Positions 43,211 through 53,600 of a stretch of DNA of 64,000 bases are shown in pieces; the first letter of the stretch is position 1; every line of letters starts with the position of its first letter. Position numbers and translations under genes: made by a program. Source of the DNA: Alitta virens. Lineage: Eukaryota; Annelida; Polychaeta; Phyllodocida; Nereididae. The notes below the pieces were generated by a model, which saw nothing but the letters and a program-made list of their open reading frames with translations, was not told the origin of the DNA and did not search any database. Location: NCBI GenBank assembly GCA_932294295.1, contig OW028585.1, positions 14,912,771-14,976,770 of the forward strand. The letters run 5' to 3'.

Positions 43211-45023
43211 TTACTCTGTTGTGGTAGTTGGAGGTGTGGGCACCGAAAAGGAGGAGTCATGGTCATCACCACCAACCATCCCCCCCACACTAGTGTTCAG
43301 CAAGTAGCTGGTGAGAGAAGCATCCTGAGGCGTGCTGCAATCAAGGGGTGACATGGAAGGACGACCGTGCGAAGGACATGCAGTCAACCATGCCTGACTG
43401 ATGATCGTCGAAGATATCTCAGGAGTGGGGGTCGGTGCAGGCACAGACGAAGGGGCAGACGACATGTGCGCTTGGGGCGAAGGGCCGGATGCAGTAGCGA
43501 ACATCTGGGCAGCAGGGCTGGAAGAATGCGCGAACATCTGGGCAGCAGGGCTGAAAGAATGACGAGGAAACATCTGCCGAACAGGGGCGGTCGAAGTGCC
43601 TGTAGTAGGGACGAACTGCTGCTGCTGAGGGACATGAGGGACATGAGGCACATAGGGATGATACTGCTGTTGCTGTTGCAGTTGCTGTTGCTGCTGCAAC
43701 TGGCGCTTTCGACGATACTCCTGCTTGAAATGCATGAGGTGCTGCAATGCTTGGGCCTGGTAATCCGACCAAGTGTCCGTGTCCATTTGCATGACCTCGT
43801 GGTATATCATGTCTGTGAAAACCCTGTTCGACAAGCTGGCTGAGTCAGTCGGCTGACTCATCTTGGTCTGGATATCCCGCTGGAGATCGGTGGCCTTTTC
43901 GATCAGCGGGAAATAGGAAAGAACAGAACATTAGAGTAAGTCACATGACAACTGCAGCAGCATGTGCATTATTGACAATGTAATGAAAAAGACACATCAC
44001 CATACGGTGAACACTGGAAGTGCCAAGAAACAAAGCTACCACTTGCTACTATGGAAAAGCTGCAACTTTAAACTGCAAGATTACAATTACAAATTTACAC
44101 TACAAGATTACGATTACATTCTCCTGATTATCACGACAACTGCAGCAGTATACTTACTTGAGTGACAGCTTGTGTAGCATCCACCTCCACTACCTGCAAG
44201 GCTGAATGCATCACAGTCATGATGATGACGAGGCTCGTGATGGCGTCTTGACGTCTTCTTGGTTGGAGGAGGGGCCCCCTTCCTGCTGCTGCCCTTGTAA
44301 GGCCCACCCTTGGATCTGCTAGTATTCGAATCTCTGCCACCATCATCCGAAGTATCCACAATGACCTCCGCATCAGAAGTGTCATCATCCTCAGTGGTAC
44401 CTCTGGTTGATGTGCTTTTTGCCGATAAACTGGGAAAGCTGCCCACTTTCTCTTCCATTTCCCAGCGTCAACCCTCTTGATGTGCCTCTCCAGATACCCT
44501 AAATTTTCCATTATCCAGTTGTCCCAGTCTGTGAGGATTCTGGCGGCCCCACCAGAAGGCTTCTTGCTTGGATCAGTAAGCTTCCCCACTGATGTCCGCA
44601 TGGAGTCGTCCACGTCTTCAGCTGCTGGGATGTGCACGACAGCTCTTTCGCCTTCTGGTCGATTATTCGCGATTTAATGTCTATCCGCTTGTATTGTGCA
44701 AGCCGCCGGTTGTAGAGCATCTCCTGGGCACGGTACCAGTCAGCCACATCTTGTTCCTGGTCTTCTGTCAGGTTCAAGGGTTCTTTTTTGTGCCTTTTCG
44801 CTTTTGCTGTAGGTGGTGGTGGAGCTGCAGCAGCTGCAGTTGTAGCAGGTACCTCAGCAGCAGTAGGTACAACTGGCCCAGGTAAATCAGGCATGCCTTG
44901 TGGACTTTGCGGTCTTGAAACTGTAGAGGTATTACTTCCTGCATCTTCTCCAACAGCAGGTCCAGCTTCCTCTTGCACGACAGTCTTCTTGGTAGCCCTC
45001 CCTTTTCCTCTCCTAGGTGGCAT
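43211..45023 (-). pseudogene. Harbinger partner: MADF/Myb-like DNA-binding protein with BESS-like tail, frameshifted
   Basis: From 45023 downward it reads MPPRRGKGRATKK, a Pro/Ala-rich stretch, then LTEDQEQDVADWYRAQEML (a MADF/Myb-type domain). Near 44622 the frame shifts, continuing as MRTSVGKLTDPSKK and WIMENLGYLERHIKR. Near 44450 it shifts again to a Ser/Asp/His-rich tail. A second exon (43861-43211) starts SQPTDSASLSNRVF, includes DYQAQALQHLMHFKQEYRRK (BESS-like) and a Gln-rich run. Harbinger partners of this kind bind element ends and carry the transposase to the nucleus (known family role). Confidence 0.65.
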
Positions 45024-45481
45024 GGTGGTTATTCAAAGCAACGGCAGTAGTACCAAGGCTTTGGTAGAGTTCAGCAATCCAGAAGAAGTGAGCGATAATG
45101 CAATTAATTCGATGATCAACGATGAACAGCATGCGCCAGAATGATGCTTCCCCCAAGATGGCGGTGCTATATATACGAAGACATCCGTACTCACTCTGTG
45201 TCAGTCTATTTGACACCGTGTTGACACCTTGTTCACTCCGGCCTCTCCGTATTGACTTAGTGTGACACCGTGTACCTAACAGGGTTACCGGGGTCAAGCA
45301 ATTGACCCGTAACCCTCTCTCCTTGTTGACTCCGTGTTGCCACGTGTTCACCCGTGTGGAACCGCGTTGCTCCTTGTACTCTCCGGCGTGGAATTTTTAC
45401 ACGCGGTTGACGCCGGACTTAAGCGGAGATCAAACAAAGTATTCTGGAGTCAATATGGAGATTCCCGGAGATCGGCGGAGT

Positions 45482-48400
45482 CTACTGGGAGTCTACACGG
45501 AGCAACACGGATGAAATTATGATATCAGTAGCCTTGCGTGAAGGCCTTGTGCCTTGCTTGAGATGGGCACATGTACTTCGTAAGTCGCGGCATTCAGACT
45601 GTAGGGACAGCCATGTTGAACGGGTGGTGAATGGTGCTTTCGCGACCCCTGATAAGACATCCTCTGGGGAAATGCGGAGGACTGTCGCATTTGAGGTCAT
45701 CTTGATGAAGGAACAGATTTGGCACTGGGGGGCCTGACAGGACAGGGCATTGCGACTGGCAAAATCAGAGGGGAGATTTGATGTGCCAGCAAGATGGCGG
45801 ACGGCAACATGGTATCGGGCAACCGTGGACAAGAATGTGGTTATGCGAGGACTGGCAGAGAACTCTCCTCGGAGTAGGCGGTCATATGCTTGGGCACAAG
45901 GTTTGCTCTCTGTCAGTATTTGAACAGGGTGGTCGGACTGCACGATGTATGGGCTAAATTGTTTAGTGGCCGACGAAATGGCTAATGCCTCTACTTCACA
46001 CGGCAGCCATTTTTCTTGGTTGGGCCGTAGTTTAGCACTGAAGAATCCAGACAGACAGACTTTTGAGTTGCGCACGACGTACATGGTGGCGCCTATGCCT
46101 GGGTCATGGACGGCACCATCTGTGATTATCCAGAGTTGATCAGATGCACGGGGGAGGGTGATGGTCTGATAGGACTGGAGAGACACTTGGGCATTCTTGA
46201 AATGGGCAATGTTTTCGTCAGACCATGTGATGCGATCGGAGGATTGGGCACCGGCAACCAAGGAATCGAGCGGAGAGAGCACACGAGCACCACCAGGAAT
46301 TACCTTTGATAGTGCCTTAAAGGCACCTATGAAGGATCGTAGGCCTTTGACAGTTTTCGGGGGATCGCATGTAGATAACGTGGTGACCCGGTGTGGGCTT
46401 GCGCTAAGTGTGCCTTGTTGCCATATCCAGCCCAGCATAGATGTGGACTTTGGGCAAACCACAGTTTTGGCAGGTGAGAGTTTAAGGCCTGCTTTCTGGA
46501 TGCAAGTGAGCAATTTTGTCCAATTTATGAGTAATTGTTCGGGTGTATCAACGCCACAATAGAGATCGTCAGCTAATTTAGCAACGATGCCTTCTTGGAG
46601 GAGATCACCGAGGACTCGGCACATGAGCTCCTCAAGTGCCGTTTCAGAACCTGGCATGCCCATGGCACATCTTGCGTATGTGCGTATGCCTCGGTATGGA
46701 GTGGCAACACCACAAAACTTGAGGGATGCCTTGGACAAGGGAATCTGATAGAAGGCGCTTGTGAGGTCAGTAGCTCCTATATACGACCACTGTGAAATCT
46801 GACAAAGTGTGGACTCTACGTCGGGCATCAGGGATGGTTGGGGTTTGCTATACTGGCCCACTTCGCCAAATGCAGTGACTAGGCGCGTTCCACCATTAGG
46901 TTTGTTAATGAGGAAGGAGGGGTTGACGTATTCCACGGTAATGTCAGCAGATTCTGGTTTGATGAGTATCGCAGCTTGTTCAAGCTCGTCGAACTTAGTC
47001 TGTAGTTCGTTCAGTCTGGACGTGTTGTATTGGGGAAGTCGGCCTTTTCTTTGTGGGGGCAGGACTGGGCCCATGTTTACAACAGCTTGGTAAGGGCCGT
47101 AGGAATCGAACACATCTGAGAATTGGTCAAGCATAGATCCGAAACTTTGCCTCGTAGAGGGGTGGAGGATGTTGGCGGGATCAATGGAGACTAGGGATAC
47201 CCTGGATGCGTTGGCGGTACGAGCGGTTGATGGGGGATGGTCCCGGGGTTGGGTTGGGGAAGGGGGGCTATACACAGGGAGAATTTGGCAGAAGTGGTCA
47301 TGACGATGCAGGATCCTGGGGTAATTGCCATTGTTGGGTAAGCGGATGTTGCGGGAGACACTTGACACAATGGAGGGGCGAGGCCAAGTGTGAGACGGAT
47401 GGGCGTCACGATTACTGGGGCTGTCAATACGGGGTTCGAGGGCGAACATTTCATCTCCATTACAGTAGTCTGGCGGTACAGGGATCTCGACATAGTCGCC
47501 TTGCCATATTGTGCGAGTGTCTGGGGCTCGTAATACACATGCACGGCGAGCAGTGGGACTTGTGTTGGTGGTGGAGCCATACGGATATGTGGAGCTTCCG
47601 ATGCGAACTTCTCTTGTCGATGGGCGGGCATACACATCATTGCACTCCATGAATGGGGTGCCTGCCAGTAGTGGGACATCTAGATGTTGGACCACCAGAG
47701 CATGAAACATAAGGTTGTGATGGTCACGGGTGACCGTAAACTTTTTTTCGCCAACAACGTTCAACTTGGACACTCTGTCTGCCTGACCGGCAGATTGGCT
47801 ACTGGAAGTGAGTTTGACACCTAACCAATCAGCGGCTGCTTTGCTGATAAGGTTGGCCGTGGCACCACTGTCGATGACGATACGTGGTGTTTTGTGTTCA
47901 AAGTAGGTGTCAAGATATGGGGACTGGCGCACAAGGACACGACGAATGGATGTGTCTTTGGGGGTGGGGAATGTGAATGTTGTTGTTATTTCATCGTCTT
48001 GTTCGAAGTCTTCACTGTTCGTATCATCTAGCACCTCAGCGATGAGGCGTGCTCGAGTCATGAATCGTCGATCTTGATCGGGTAGGTATGTGCACTCGCT
48101 CAGGAAATGATTGTCTGGTCGGTTGGTGCTTTTGCATAAGGGGCATGACTTCGGCTTACGCTGGGGCATAGGACGGCTGGGTCTGCGAAATGGGGTCTGT
48201 TTACCTTTTGTTGTTTCAGATCTCATTGCTCTGACTTCCCCTGTGGTCTGAATTTCTTCGATTAGGGACTGTAGTGCCTGTGAAATTTCTGGTTTGATCG
48301 GCGCCAATGTCCTGAAACGTAGCTCTGTCCCATACTTTTGTTTCACAACCTTTGGGAGATCTCGATGGATTAGGCTCAGCCACATAAACACTATGGTATT

Positions 48401-48955
48401 TTCCACAGTGGGGGAGAGTTCTTCGTCTGTGGTAGGTCTCTCACCACAATGTGTAATGCCACCATCTTTTAATAACAAATTGTCTTCGAAGAATGCAGCT
48501 AACCTTTGGTATAGATCTTCGTAACGTTCTCCATCTTCTAGTTTAATGTCAACTAAGTCTAGGAAGTGAGCCCCTGATGATTGGAAACCATAGTGTGTTC
48601 GTATAGCCTGCCAAATGATGTCCAGTGATGTCGCTTTCTTAGTGATGGTGTTGCGTGCGATGACTGGGCAGTAATTTGCTATCTGTCCCAGAAAAAGATC
48701 CAGAAACTTACATTTTTGCTCAGCGGTTAGTCTTTTTGCTTCTGGTACTGCTTCACCATCTGATTGGAGGCCTCTGACGGCGTCCTCTGTTGTCTTTTTC
48801 CATGTAAATCCAGGGGCCATGAATGGTGCAAAGTGGGAGTCGAGAGCTAGGCAATAGAGTAAGTTTTGTTTCCATGCCTCGAAGCTGGTAACAGTCTCTT
48901 GCTTTGTAAGAGCCCATTGTTTGGGAGCCCGGTTGCTTGTTGCCATTGCAAGCAC
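45482..48955 (-). CDS. Ty3/gypsy-like Gag-Pol polyprotein, truncated at the start of integrase
   Basis: A single 1,157-codon frame. Order: Gag-like N-terminus; zinc knuckle CPLCKSTNRPDNHFLSEC (about residue 270); retropepsin with IDSGATANLI (about 358); reverse transcriptase (about 640-830) with the catalytic box LADDLYCG, where YVDD is usual; RNase H (about 930-1060) with WIITDGAVH and ILTESKPC. The frame ends soon after a C-x-x-LR-x-x-x-x-HLKQGTRPSRK linker that normally precedes integrase. The integrase and 3' LTR are missing because Harbinger sequence abuts at about 45515. The long open frame suggests a young copy before the truncation. Confidence 0.85.
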   Translation of the reverse strand: MLAMATSNRAPKQWALTKQETVTSFEAWKQNLLYCLALDSHFAPFMAPGFTWKKTTEDAVRGLQSDGEAVPEAKRLTAEQKCKFLDLFLGQIANYCPVIARNTITKKATSLDIIWQAIRTHYGFQSSGAHFLDLVDIKLEDGERYEDLYQRLAAFFEDNLLLKDGGITHCGERPTTDEELSPTVENTIVFMWLSLIHRDLPKVVKQKYGTELRFRTLAPIKPEISQALQSLIEEIQTTGEVRAMRSETTKGKQTPFRRPSRPMPQRKPKSCPLCKSTNRPDNHFLSECTYLPDQDRRFMTRARLIAEVLDDTNSEDFEQDDEITTTFTFPTPKDTSIRRVLVRQSPYLDTYFEHKTPRIVIDSGATANLISKAAADWLGVKLTSSSQSAGQADRVSKLNVVGEKKFTVTRDHHNLMFHALVVQHLDVPLLAGTPFMECNDVYARPSTREVRIGSSTYPYGSTTNTSPTARRACVLRAPDTRTIWQGDYVEIPVPPDYCNGDEMFALEPRIDSPSNRDAHPSHTWPRPSIVSSVSRNIRLPNNGNYPRILHRHDHFCQILPVYSPPSPTQPRDHPPSTARTANASRVSLVSIDPANILHPSTRQSFGSMLDQFSDVFDSYGPYQAVVNMGPVLPPQRKGRLPQYNTSRLNELQTKFDELEQAAILIKPESADITVEYVNPSFLINKPNGGTRLVTAFGEVGQYSKPQPSLMPDVESTLCQISQWSYIGATDLTSAFYQIPLSKASLKFCGVATPYRGIRTYARCAMGMPGSETALEELMCRVLGDLLQEGIVAKLADDLYCGVDTPEQLLINWTKLLTCIQKAGLKLSPAKTVVCPKSTSMLGWIWQQGTLSASPHRVTTLSTCDPPKTVKGLRSFIGAFKALSKVIPGGARVLSPLDSLVAGAQSSDRITWSDENIAHFKNAQVSLQSYQTITLPRASDQLWIITDGAVHDPGIGATMYVVRNSKVCLSGFFSAKLRPNQEKWLPCEVEALAISSATKQFSPYIVQSDHPVQILTESKPCAQAYDRLLRGEFSASPRITTFLSTVARYHVAVRHLAGTSNLPSDFASRNALSCQAPQCQICSFIKMTSNATVLRISPEDVLSGVAKAPFTTRSTWLSLQSECRDLRSTCAHLKQGTRPSRKATDIIISSVLLRVDSQ

Positions 48956-49260
48956 GTGGTTGTTTTGGCTGGTCCCAAGCTGTACGATGCCGGCGGGCGA
49001 CGCTACTTCTTGCGCCTCGCTTTGTTTATGGAAAGTTCTCCTTGTTGTAGACGTGTATATCGTTTCTCCGCTGCCACCACGCCAATAAGATGAACAACAA
49101 AGCGATCGGATGTCAGAACTTTAATCCAAAACAACACACTGCCATGGACAGGAACCGGAAACAACTCTACGTAAAACATGTCACTATACAACTAACCATA
49201 GGCGTTGTAACGCCGTGGCGTAGTAGTGGGTGGAGTGACTTATTCTGAATGAAGTGCCAG
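48956..49260 (-). mobile_element. Candidate 5' leader and LTR part of the Ty3-like element
   Basis: On the minus strand, upstream of the polyprotein, GGCGTGGTGGCAGCGGAG (about 49060-49085) resembles the leader/primer-binding context of Ty3 elements. Before it lie ATTAAA and a short TATA-poor block. LTR ends and the paired LTR are not identifiable. Confidence 0.3.
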
Positions 49261-50150
49261 TGGCATCAGGAGCCCCAATAAGTACCAAGTTTTTGGCGTT
49301 CACCTATGACATCGCTACTCACAGATGAATGCCTAACATACCATGAAGTAGGAAACTCTATGCAGAACCATCAAGTGTTACAGGAAAACTGGATCAAAAC
49401 CCCCAATGGTCCAGCACATAAAAAATGTTATTTAATGCCACCAGATTATAATCAGAAACCTAACAATATTTTTTTCATTCAGCCAAATTAACTTTAAGTA
49501 TCCTATCTATCTATTCTTTGTGGCAAGGTTGACAACCCAGCTTGGTGGACGCACACTCCAGTAATACAAAGGTTTCTACCTCATTGATAACATTATGGTG
49601 CGCTTTTTCAAGATATCTTGCAAGAGTTTGGTTATAAGTAGTGCCAGCTTGAGCTATTATGATTGCTATTGGTTAAAGGCATAGTTTATGAAGTTATTGC
49701 AGTCAAAAGCAGTCACAAAAAATAAAAGTGATCATTAGCTGGAAGACTCATAAAAGTGATCATGAGCTGGCAGAATTCATAAAGCCTTTGAGTCTGTATT
49801 TCCCCAGCTGGATGTCCTTTCCAGTCTCTGAAAGATCTCTATGTCAATACTACTCGAAATTAAGAGATAAAAGTTATTTCATATCTAACCTATGTTTAAT
49901 TTAATTAACTTGTTACACCATATTTTCCTTCTTCAAATACTTAAATAACTGCTGCAATATATATTTTAGTGAATCTGCCTAATTACTATATATATGTAAA
50001 TGGAAATTGACAGGACTATTAAACTTGTGAGGAGTTACAACGATGCTCTGATTGTATTAGGAATTATGCAATGATTATGGTACTTGGATGGAGTTAATGA
50101 ATGGTCTAGATTTATTAGGTATTATGGGCATCATCAGTATTAACAGGTAC
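49261..50150. other. Unassigned part of the composite
   Basis: AT-rich sequence without a convincing ORF or family motif. It may be original body of the composite element. Confidence 0.3.
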
Positions 50151-50154
50151 CTAT

Positions 50155-50720
50155 AGGAACCAGTCCTAACCACGAGGACTTATTGGGAAATATGAGAACC
50201 ACGAGGACTTATTGGGAATTATGGGAACCACGAGGACTTATTGGGAATAATGGGAACCACGAGGACTTATTGGGAAATATGGGAACCAAGAGGACTTATT
50301 GGGAATATTGGGAACCAAGAGGACTTATTGGAAATTATGGGAACCACAAGGACTTATTGGGAATTATGGGGACCACAAGGACTTATTGGGAATTATCGGA
50401 ACCACTAGGACTTATTGGGAATTATGGGAACCACGAGGACTTATTGGGAATAATGGGAACCACGAGGACTTATTGGGAAATATGGGAACCAAGAGGACTT
50501 ATTGGGAATATTGGGAACCAAGAGGACTTATTGGAAATTATGGGAACCACAAGGACTTATTGGGAATTATGGGGACCACAAGGACTTATTGGGAATTATC
50601 GGAACCACTAGGACTTATTGGGAATTATGGGAACCACGAGGACTTATTGGGAATTATGGGAACCACGAGGACTTATTGAGAATTATTAGGAAATATGGGA
50701 ATTATCAGGGACTTCCAGGA
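50155..50720. repeat. Right subterminal minisatellite, about 29-bp unit
   Basis: About 19 copies of GGGAACCACGAGGACTTATT plus GGGAATTAT. A higher-order block of about 203 bp is repeated (from 50183 and again from about 50386). The open frames it creates (GNYGNHEDLLGIMG type) are artefacts of the repeat. Confidence 0.9.
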
Positions 50721-51174
50721 ATTGGTAGAAATTGTTGGGAGTTATGGGAATAATTGGAGTTGCGGGAATTATGGGGTTAAATGGGGCCTCTATAGTAACG
50801 TGTTAGGCACATAAAATATAGCATCAACACATAACAACATACCTGAAGACGCATAAAATTATCAATTTAAAGTTGCAAATCGATAGCAATCCATTGTTTA
50901 CTTGCTCATGACGTAGTGTCACAATGGAACTCCTGGGAATTTTAGAGATTAAAAAAGTTAAAAAAGACTGATAAACATTTATAGAGATCATGTGTATGTA
51001 CTTAACAACAGTTAGTAGTTTACTAAGACTAAGTTAAGATATCTACCAACACGCACGGCAAATTATAATATTTTGCTAAAACGACGGAGATTATATTTTT
51101 GCAGATGGCGCTGCAGTGACGTGACAGGTGCGCCACCACGCATACAATAAATATCCTGAAATATACGATTTGAC

Positions 51175-51450
51175 AGGTGCCAAAGAATAATAAGTATCAA
51201 GAACCCGCACTCTCGTAAGTGGGATGCACTATGCCTACAGGGAAAAAGAGGCACATTGTTAACCGAGCTGATTATGTCATCAACAGAGAACAATCGACTA
51301 TTGAGTGACATCATACTGGCTGATTATGACGTCATTTGACATGATAACGCTACGTAGCATTCAGATCTAATTGTAACATTGTGTAAATTGTGGTAATATT
51401 TAGCTCCATTCACCCATTATGACAATGAACTAATGTGGAAATGACATTTT
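51175..51450 (-). repeat. Inverted copy of the 32885-33125 repeat
   Basis: Read on the minus strand it matches the interior of the 32564-33661 element, including AGAGTGCGGGTTCTTGATAC and AACAATGTG/AACCGAGCTGATTA. It is a dispersed family member without visible termini. Confidence 0.7.
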
Positions 51451-51949
51451 AATGTGTTGCTCACGTGAAATTGGTAATCTACACAGTTGACTGGAAATTT
51501 CTGAATGAATTTTATTATCCACTAGGGATGTTAAAGAACTCCAGCACGCTATGCATAATAATTACCCAGGTAGGGCCTACATAATTATATAAAATTACCC
51601 AGGTACCTACAGAGTCAAGACGTTTCCGATAATGCAAGTCAAATAGTCCAATTCCTAAATTTTTTTATCTTCCCCTTTTCTTAAAGAGAAATACTGTGTT
51701 TTAGTACAGAGGATAGATACTCCATCTCACGGACCCTAGCCTCACTGTGCGTGCGATAGTGTATATTTATATAATATAGTCTAAATAGCACACTATAGAG
51801 ACTAGGATCCGTGCTCCATCTAGTGTTTATAGGGGGAGGGGAGGGGAGTCTCATGGGGACGCAAACCCCGCGGCCATTGTCAAAGATACTGATTTTGTAG
51901 TATGGCTGAAAATCATCAACAAATCAAGCAAAGATATATATATGTAGGG

Positions 51950-52370
51950 GGAGTATACATCCCACCTCTTGACTCAACATCAACGATCTCAAATTTTGTG
52001 TTCAAATAATAATGCTTTCCACCTTATTCAAGAGGATTTGACACATTTCATGACAATGGGGGTAGTGTAGTGTTCTGTGGTGATTTTAATGCTAGGACAG
52101 GTAAACTTAGAGACTTTGTAAATATACCTGGTAGAGTGCATGAGCCTCAGTAATATCAATACCTACGGTAGAGAGCTCATAGCGCTTTGTAAATCTAGTC
52201 AAATGAGAATTTTGAATGGTTATTTTAACAATGATAGCACCACTGGTCAGTTCACTTGTTGCACATCTCGTGGCACTAGCCTTACAGACTATAAGCTGAA
52301 GGTTTTCGAACTACCCCCTCTCACTGTTGAGTCAGATCACAGGTTTCATTTAACTTTGAAATAGAAACTG
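51950..52370 (+). mobile_element. LINE endonuclease-domain relic
   Basis: Frames give SVVFCGDFNARTGKLRDFV, then RELIALCKSSQMRILNGYF and GTSLTDYKL...VESDHRF, the conserved GDFNARTG ... N-G ... SDH order of LINE AP-endonucleases. Stops and shifts interrupt it. Confidence 0.7.
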
Positions 52371-53041
52371 AACCCCGTCAACAAATGACAGACAAATTGA
52401 AAAAAGATGTCTTAAATTGATTTTTCCTTGGTCCTGTCCTTTCCTCCAGTACAGTCATAAGACCGGACTTTCTCCACCATGTAACGTAGCTGTGTTTTCC
52501 ACGTTAGCTGATCCCATGTACTAGACAAGGGGTTGTTTCTCGCTTCCATGATGAGGTCCGGGTGGACCTGTTGAACGCCGGAAGTCAGGCTGTGTCCCTT
52601 GCAGTGTCATGGAATAAGGGAACACCAGAACCAGTTTGAGTCTTTCCTCAATAAAACATCGTCATACATACATTGCTGACACTCTTCTGCCTGTCTGCTT
52701 GCTATGATCCCTCTGCTATGATCCCTCTCTCAGCCTTTCCCCCTTCTAATTCTTGTTGTTCACTTTATCCTACTTATACTAGCCAAATGTAACCAATTGT
52801 AGCAATTCTGTTCTATTAGAGGGTACATACTGCGTTGTAGGATACAGTACTGCATTGCAGTAACCTTCCTTCAACTCAACCTCGGGGCCGATTTACTAAA
52901 CTAACTGCTTTTGCTCAGGCCTAGGGCTCATTTACTGAACTAACAGCCTTGCTCCCTAGTGTTCATTTACTGAACTAACAGCCTTGCTGTCTAGTGACTA
53001 TACTGAACTAACAGCCTTGCTAGGTGCATGAATATGACACA

Positions 53042-53140
53042 ATATATGATAAATGTAACCTGCAACTAGTAGAAGATAAATTTCACAGTCTAATGATCTG
53101 CCCTAAATGGAAAGAAACAAGAGGGCCCCTTATCAAGGTA
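53042..53140 (+). mobile_element. LINE C-terminal zinc-knuckle-like relic
   Basis: Reads YDKCNLQLVEDKFHSLMICP followed by KWKETRGPLIK, the C-x-x..ED-x-x-H-x-x-x-x-CP signature of LINE ORF2 tails. Only about 33 codons remain. Confidence 0.6.
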
Positions 53141-53324
53141 AGTAAAAGTAAAAGTAAGTAAGTAAAATTTTATTTAACGTCGGGGATGAAAACATTGTAC
53201 AACAATCAACACAAGCTATAAAGCTGTTAACCGACAAGTAAAAATGTTGAAAATAAGATGAAATATTTACAGATGAGTCAATGATATGTTAAAATATACA
53301 TGTTCGTATCTCCATACCTTGAAA

Positions 53325-53600
53325 TTATCTTAAGTTATCGATTAAGCAGATTACGCATGAACCACATTGACAAGCATTAAATATGTTACATTTGACTAGT
53401 AGATTTTTAAATTCCTGTATATCTTGAGTACGTTTAACATTTATTGGAAGGTTATTCCATAACAATGCACCCTGAAAAGAAATACTTTTATATCCGTACT
53501 GAACTGTATTATATCTAGGGTTAACCCTAACCCTAACCCTGGTAGCATTTGAACAAATAAACGCCTTCACGCCTATGAGTGTAGAAAGCCAATTCCACAA
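53325..53600 (-). mobile_element. LINE 3' coding end (minus strand)
   Basis: The minus-strand frame contains YKSISFQGALLWNNLPINVK followed by DIQEFKNLL, typical of the last part of CR1/Jockey-type ORF2. A short run of CCCTAA repeats (53520-53540) lies inside the coding sequence as RVRVRVNPR. Confidence 0.65.
53515..53542. repeat. Short (CCCTAA)n run
   Basis: GGGTTAACCCTAACCCTAACCCT, three to four units matching the animal telomere repeat TTAGGG. It is within LINE coding sequence, so chance or coding is as likely as a telomeric origin. Confidence 0.5.

Larger units (their letters stand above)
41132..45515. mobile_element. PIF/Harbinger transposon, right end missing
   Basis: It starts AGGCCCCTTCACACATAGCC after a TAA-containing site, followed by many ACGGATGT/CCGGAT-type subterminal motifs. 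The right subterminal region (about 45200-45515) has the reverse-oriented motifs (ACTCCGTGTTG, CACGGAGCAACACGG) but no copy of the left terminus. The element stops where the Ty3-like coding region begins. Transposase on plus and DNA-binding partner on minus is the normal Harbinger layout. Confidence 0.65.
40229..50789. mobile_element. Composite transposon bounded by 26-bp perfect inverted repeats and CTATA duplications
   Basis: Left end 40229-40254 begins AGGCCCCATTTAACCCCATA; its exact reverse complement is at 50764-50789. The 5-bp sequence CTATA flanks both sides (40224-40228 and 50790-50794). Just inside each end lies GGAATTAT-rich minisatellite, in the same orientation on both sides. The interior holds a Harbinger element and a truncated Ty3-like polyprotein, probably later insertions. 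I do not recognise the superfamily from these termini. Confidence 0.75.

Noticed and set aside
46197..47705. Plus-strand ORFs opposite the Ty3 polyprotein
   Set aside because: They are antisense shadows of the minus-strand coding frame.
50183..50753. Frames encoding repeated NYGNHEDLLGIMG-type peptides
   Set aside because: They arise from the 29-bp minisatellite of the composite element in all three frames; not a repeat protein.
53515..53542. Interstitial telomere marking a chromosome fusion
   Set aside because: Only three to four units and they lie inside a LINE coding frame.
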